Shown: piece by piece, positions 5,828 through 7,959 of the stretch
How positions within the stretch are numbered: position 1 is the first letter of the stretch
How the letters are laid out: each line of letters begins with the position of its first letter
NCBI GenBank assembly: GCA_947624535.1
Contig: CANQKU010000051.1
Span: 1 to 7,959 of the forward strand
Direction: 5' to 3'
DNA: 7,959 nucleotides
Origin: an uncultured Bacilli bacterium
GTDB lineage: Bacteria; Bacillota_I; Bacilli_A; RF39; UBA660
Made by a program: the position numbers and the translations under genes
Notes under the pieces: generated by a model
The model's database searches: none
What the model was told of the DNA's origin: nothing
What the model saw: only the letters and a program-made list of their open reading frames with translations

Positions 5828-6995
5828 TTTCTCCACCTTCTATATCCTCTATCTTAATGTCTTCAATATTTTCTATATCTTTTATATCCTCTTCAACTTT
5901 AAAAAATACTTCTACTATTATTCTACTATTTTTTTCTGTCTTTTTCAAAACTTTTTTAGAAATTATCTTATCTTTTGGTCCTAATTTTTCTTTTAACTTG
6001 TTAGAAGCTATTTTAATAGCAGCTTCTTTAACATTACTCATTTGATAATTTTTCTTAGTAACTTTAGTTTCATATATCTTAGAGTAATTTATACTAATTG
6101 GAATAATACTGTTTTTAAATAGTAAATTTCTATCAATTGTATATGTTTTATAAGGAGATAGTGAAAACATAAAAATGCTTTGATTAAATATTTTTAATTC
6201 TAACATTTTTTTATTGTTACCTGTTTTTTCTACAGTTTTATATTTTTTTGGTAAGTCAACTATAACTTTATACCAAACTTCACCAAAGACTATCCCATCT
6301 GCTTTTGTCTTTGAAACAATTTTTTCATCTCTACTAATTAACCCACTAATTAAGACGTCACCTTTTTTTACATAGTCATATTTTTTCTTTTTAACTTCTC
6401 CATGAACAGCACTAATTTTTAAAAGCATAGCATCTTTTTTAGCAATAATATTTTGATATTTCACTTCTTTTTTAACTTCATTTTTAATTCGTTCTTCTAC
6501 TTTAACAATATATTTAGTACCACGTTTTTCAATTTCTAACCACTCTATTTTATTAGTTTCTTTAGCTAATATCTTTTTCTTAATTTTTTCTTTTTCTTTA
6601 TAACTTACTTGAAAATGATATTTTTTAATTCCAAAGTTTTCTAAATCAGTTAAAATTAAATCTCTAATATCTTGTTTTTCATGTTCTACTTCAATAGAAA
6701 AAATTAGATTTGATAAAGTATAAATCAATATAATTCCTAGAAAGCTCGCTAGTAAAAAGAAACGATATTTTTTAATAATATTTTTATATTTAACTAACCC
6801 ATATAGTTTTTGAATACTAATTTGGTAACTTGTTTTTATCTTTTTTATTTGAGTAAGTCCTCTATCATCAACGATAATTAAAGCAGTATTTTTTTGAATT
6901 TTTAAATCATAAATTTTAATTTTTAACTGAATTAAATCTTTTATAAAGCGTTTTATATTTTTCCCAGTAATTTTTACTTGATATTTGTTATTCAT
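5811..6995 (-). CDS. yqfD: sporulation protein YqfD
   Basis: The 394-residue length is close to Bacillus subtilis YqfD (about 398). The layout fits the family: an N-terminal cytoplasmic domain (about 1-75), one clear membrane segment (79-101, FFLLASFLGIILIYTLSNLIF), then a long lysine-rich domain expected outside the membrane, and a very acidic tail (about 370-394). In Bacillus it is made in the mother cell under sigma-E and is needed for efficient sporulation; its biochemical role is not settled. ATG 6995 has GAGGTGA six bases upstream and overlaps yqfC by eight bases. The yqfC-yqfD pairing supports the call. Whether this organism sporulates cannot be told from this window. Confidence 0.9.
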   Translation of the reverse strand: MNNKYQVKITGKNIKRFIKDLIQLKIKIYDLKIQKNTALIIVDDRGLTQIKKIKTSYQISIQKLYGLVKYKNIIKKYRFFLLASFLGIILIYTLSNLIFSIEVEHEKQDIRDLILTDLENFGIKKYHFQVSYKEKEKIKKKILAKETNKIEWLEIEKRGTKYIVKVEERIKNEVKKEVKYQNIIAKKDAMLLKISAVHGEVKKKKYDYVKKGDVLISGLISRDEKIVSKTKADGIVFGEVWYKVIVDLPKKYKTVEKTGNNKKMLELKIFNQSIFMFSLSPYKTYTIDRNLLFKNSIIPISINYSKIYETKVTKKNYQMSNVKEAAIKIASNKLKEKLGPKDKIISKKVLKKTEKNSRIIVEVFFKVEEDIKDIENIEDIKIEDIEGGESDTSN

Positions 6996-7230
6996 TAAAG
7001 TTCACCTCAATATTAGTAACTTTACCACTAATTAGTATTTCATTATCTAAAAGTTTGTTTAGTAAAAGATGCTCTCCCTTAATAATAATTCTACTTTTTT
7101 TAGTAAGGAGAGAAATTCTTTCATCTTCTAAGGAGATAATTTTAGTATAGTTAACAGCGTGAACTCTATCTTCTAAAATAGTTAGTCTAAATTCTGAATC
7201 ATTAATAAATTCTCTTACTCGGTTAAACAT
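6988..7230 (-). CDS. yqfC: sporulation protein YqfC (YabP/YqfC family)
   Basis: This small beta-rich protein of 80 residues belongs to the YabP/YqfC family, which is associated with the sporulation mother cell. It shows the family pattern of short strands: FRLTILEDRVHAVNYTKI, then ISLLTKKSRIIIKGEHLLL and a final NEILISGKVTNIEV. The start chosen is ATG 7230 with AGGTGA eight bases upstream. A GTG 12 bases earlier lies within that ribosome binding site. It is the first gene after the yqeY terminator and so heads the yqfC-recO run. I could not find a convincing sigma-A or sigma-E promoter in the roughly 50 bases upstream. Confidence 0.88.
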   Translation of the reverse strand: MFNRVREFINDSEFRLTILEDRVHAVNYTKIISLEDERISLLTKKSRIIIKGEHLLLNKLLDNEILISGKVTNIEVNFNE

Positions 7231-7280
7231 AATCTTAATCACCTATTTAAAGATATGTTTGAAACTTTAAAATAATTTAT

Positions 7281-7309
7281 AAAGAAAAAAAGTTGACATA
7301 AATCAACTT
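7281..7309 (-). terminator. intrinsic terminator of yqeY
   Basis: On the minus strand a perfect 7-bp stem AAGTTGA/TCAACTT (7303-7309 with 7290-7296, loop TTTATG) runs directly into a T tract (7281-7290). The TGA stop of yqeY is inside the 5' arm, so ribosomes finishing yqeY would cover the stem. Confidence 0.85.
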
Positions 7310-7743
7310 AATTTTTGCTTAATTAGATTACTAAGTATCCCTAAGTCATACTTACCTCTTACTTGAGGAGTGATTTCTTTCATAACTTTTCCCATATCTT
7401 TCATAGATGAAGCACCTATTTTTTTAATTGTCTCATCAATAATTTGTTCTACTTCTTCATCTGTTAATTGCTTTGGTAAATAGGCTTTTAATATTTCTAA
7501 CTCTTCTTCTGTTTGATCTACTAAGTCTTGACGATTTGCTTTTTTAAATTCTTCAATTGAGTCTTTTCTTAGTTTAATTTGTTTTCCTACTACTTCAATA
7601 ACTAAATCGTCATTTATTTCTTTTTTATTATCAATTCGTTCTTTATCTAAGGCAGCTTTTACCATTCTAATTACAGTTAATCTCAACTTTTGATGAAGCC
7701 TCATAGCTTCAATCATATCATTTTTTAGTTTTTCTACTAACAC
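7303..7743 (-). CDS. yqeY: GatB/YqeY domain-containing protein
   Basis: This 146-residue protein is homologous to the C-terminal tRNA-binding domain of GatB, the glutamyl/aspartyl-tRNA amidotransferase subunit. The stand-alone form is widespread, and its own role is not well defined. Visible features: the helical N-terminus LKNDMIEAMRLHQKLRLTVI, the block YLPKQLTDEE (88-97), and the C-terminal DMGKVMKEITPQVRGKYDLG (116-135). The start chosen is GTG 7743, about ten bases after AAAGGAG. A GTG nine bases upstream (7752) is only two bases from that site. It follows rpsU, as in many Firmicutes, but is separated from it by a terminator and has its own candidate promoter. A terminator follows directly. 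Confidence 0.94.
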   Translation of the reverse strand: MLVEKLKNDMIEAMRLHQKLRLTVIRMVKAALDKERIDNKKEINDDLVIEVVGKQIKLRKDSIEEFKKANRQDLVDQTEEELEILKAYLPKQLTDEEVEQIIDETIKKIGASSMKDMGKVMKEITPQVRGKYDLGILSNLIKQKLS

Positions 7744-7763
7744 AAATATCACTCTCCTTTTTT

Positions 7764-7792
7764 ATTATATACTAAAAATAATTAAATATCTA
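7764..7792 (-). promoter_or_regulatory. candidate sigma-A promoter of yqeY
   Basis: A perfect -10 TATAAT (7764-7769) follows a -35-like TAGATA (7787-7792, four of six matches) with a 17-base spacer on the minus strand. It sits between the rpsU terminator and yqeY, where a promoter is expected. The predicted RNA would start at about 7757, almost on the Shine-Dalgarno, giving a leader of only about 14 bases. That is unusual and lowers confidence. Confidence 0.45.
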
Positions 7793-7793
7793 G

Positions 7794-7822
7794 AAAAATA
7801 GAGATCCTTATGAATCTCTATT
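7794..7822 (-). terminator. intrinsic terminator of rpsU
   Basis: On the minus strand AATAGAGATTC (7812-7822) pairs with GGATCTCTATT (7797-7807), giving 11 pairs with one T-G wobble around the loop ATAA, followed by T residues (7794-7798). The TAA stop of rpsU (7808-7810) lies in the loop, so coding sequence and terminator overlap. Confidence 0.8.
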
Positions 7823-7959
7823 AACTCTTTCTTTCTTATCTCTTTTTCTAGAATTTTTAATTCCTTCTTTTTTAGCATTACGTCTTCTAACCCCTGGCTT
7901 ATCATAACATTCACGTTTTTTACATTCTGAAGGGATATTATCTCTAGCTACTTTTTGCT
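7808..7959 (-). CDS. rpsU: 30S ribosomal protein S21, C-terminal part (cut by window edge)
   Basis: The frame read from 7957 down to the TAA at 7808 gives 49 residues that match the C-terminal part of S21: KKRECYDKPGVRRR corresponds to the RKREFYEKPSVKRK block of Bacillus S21. S21 sits near the 3' end of 16S rRNA on the 30S platform and affects initiation. The 5' end lies beyond the window. After the conserved block there are about 23 mostly basic residues, compared with about 11 in Bacillus, so the tail is extended. rpsU followed by yqeY is a common Firmicute pairing. Confidence 0.9.
   Translation of the reverse strand, partial: QKVARDNIPSECKKRECYDKPGVRRRNAKKEGIKNSRKRDKKERVNRDS

Noticed and set aside
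5821..6045. 74-codon open frame on the plus strand
   Set aside because: It is antisense to the acidic, isoleucine-rich C-terminus of yqfD; its Ser/Ile/Leu repeats are the mirror of that composition.
7231..7304. TTGATT / TATAAA pair and a CATATCTT sigma-E-like -10 upstream of yqfC
   Set aside because: The sigma-A pair has a 19-base spacer and its -35 lies in the yqeY terminator stem. The sigma-E-like -10 matches about five of eight positions and has no matching -35 at 13 to 15 bases.

Overview
The window is strongly AT-rich, and every supported gene lies on the minus strand, so transcription runs from position 7959 towards position 1. The gene order (rpsU - yqeY - yqfC - yqfD - ybeY - dgkA - cdd - era - yqzL - recO - glycyl-tRNA synthetase) is the conserved housekeeping and sporulation neighbourhood of Firmicutes. 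TGA is used as a stop (yqeY, dgkA, cdd, yqzL), so this is not a Mycoplasma-type code. Low GC, YqfC/YqfD, and a single-chain alpha2-type glycyl-tRNA synthetase in place of the GlyQ+GlyS pair of Bacillus suggest an AT-rich Bacilli or Erysipelotrichia/RF39-like gut Firmicute. That placement is inference.

Region 1 (7743-7959) holds the 3' end of rpsU (ribosomal protein S21), closed by an intrinsic terminator. Region 2 (7281-7792) holds yqeY with its own likely promoter and an intrinsic terminator. Region 3 (2245-7230) is one tightly packed run: yqfC, yqfD, a VanZ-like membrane protein gene, ybeY, dgkA, cdd, era, a 28-codon yqzL and recO. The genes overlap or are separated by at most 41 bases, and several start codons sit inside or on the stop of the previous gene (ATGA, GTGA, TGATG). 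In Bacillus, phoH and pgpH lie between yqfD and ybeY. Here both are absent and the VanZ-like gene takes that place.

Region 4 (1-2244) is a second transcription unit. A good sigma-A-type promoter just after recO drives a glycine-type T-box leader, followed by a LOG-family (nucleotide phosphoribohydrolase-like) gene and glycyl-tRNA synthetase. The T-box core is textbook, but the leader upstream of it is very short: Stem I seems reduced to a small hairpin with a GGA triplet in its loop. The expression platform is also unusual. A 10-bp inverted repeat followed by U6 encloses the antiterminator, and the antiterminator 3' strand is also complementary to the Shine-Dalgarno of the LOG gene. This leader is the most interesting object in the window.

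There is no mobile element, CRISPR array, tRNA or rRNA. No stretch over 300 bases lacks a gene; the longest gap (about 206 bases, 2039-2244) is the promoter and T-box leader.
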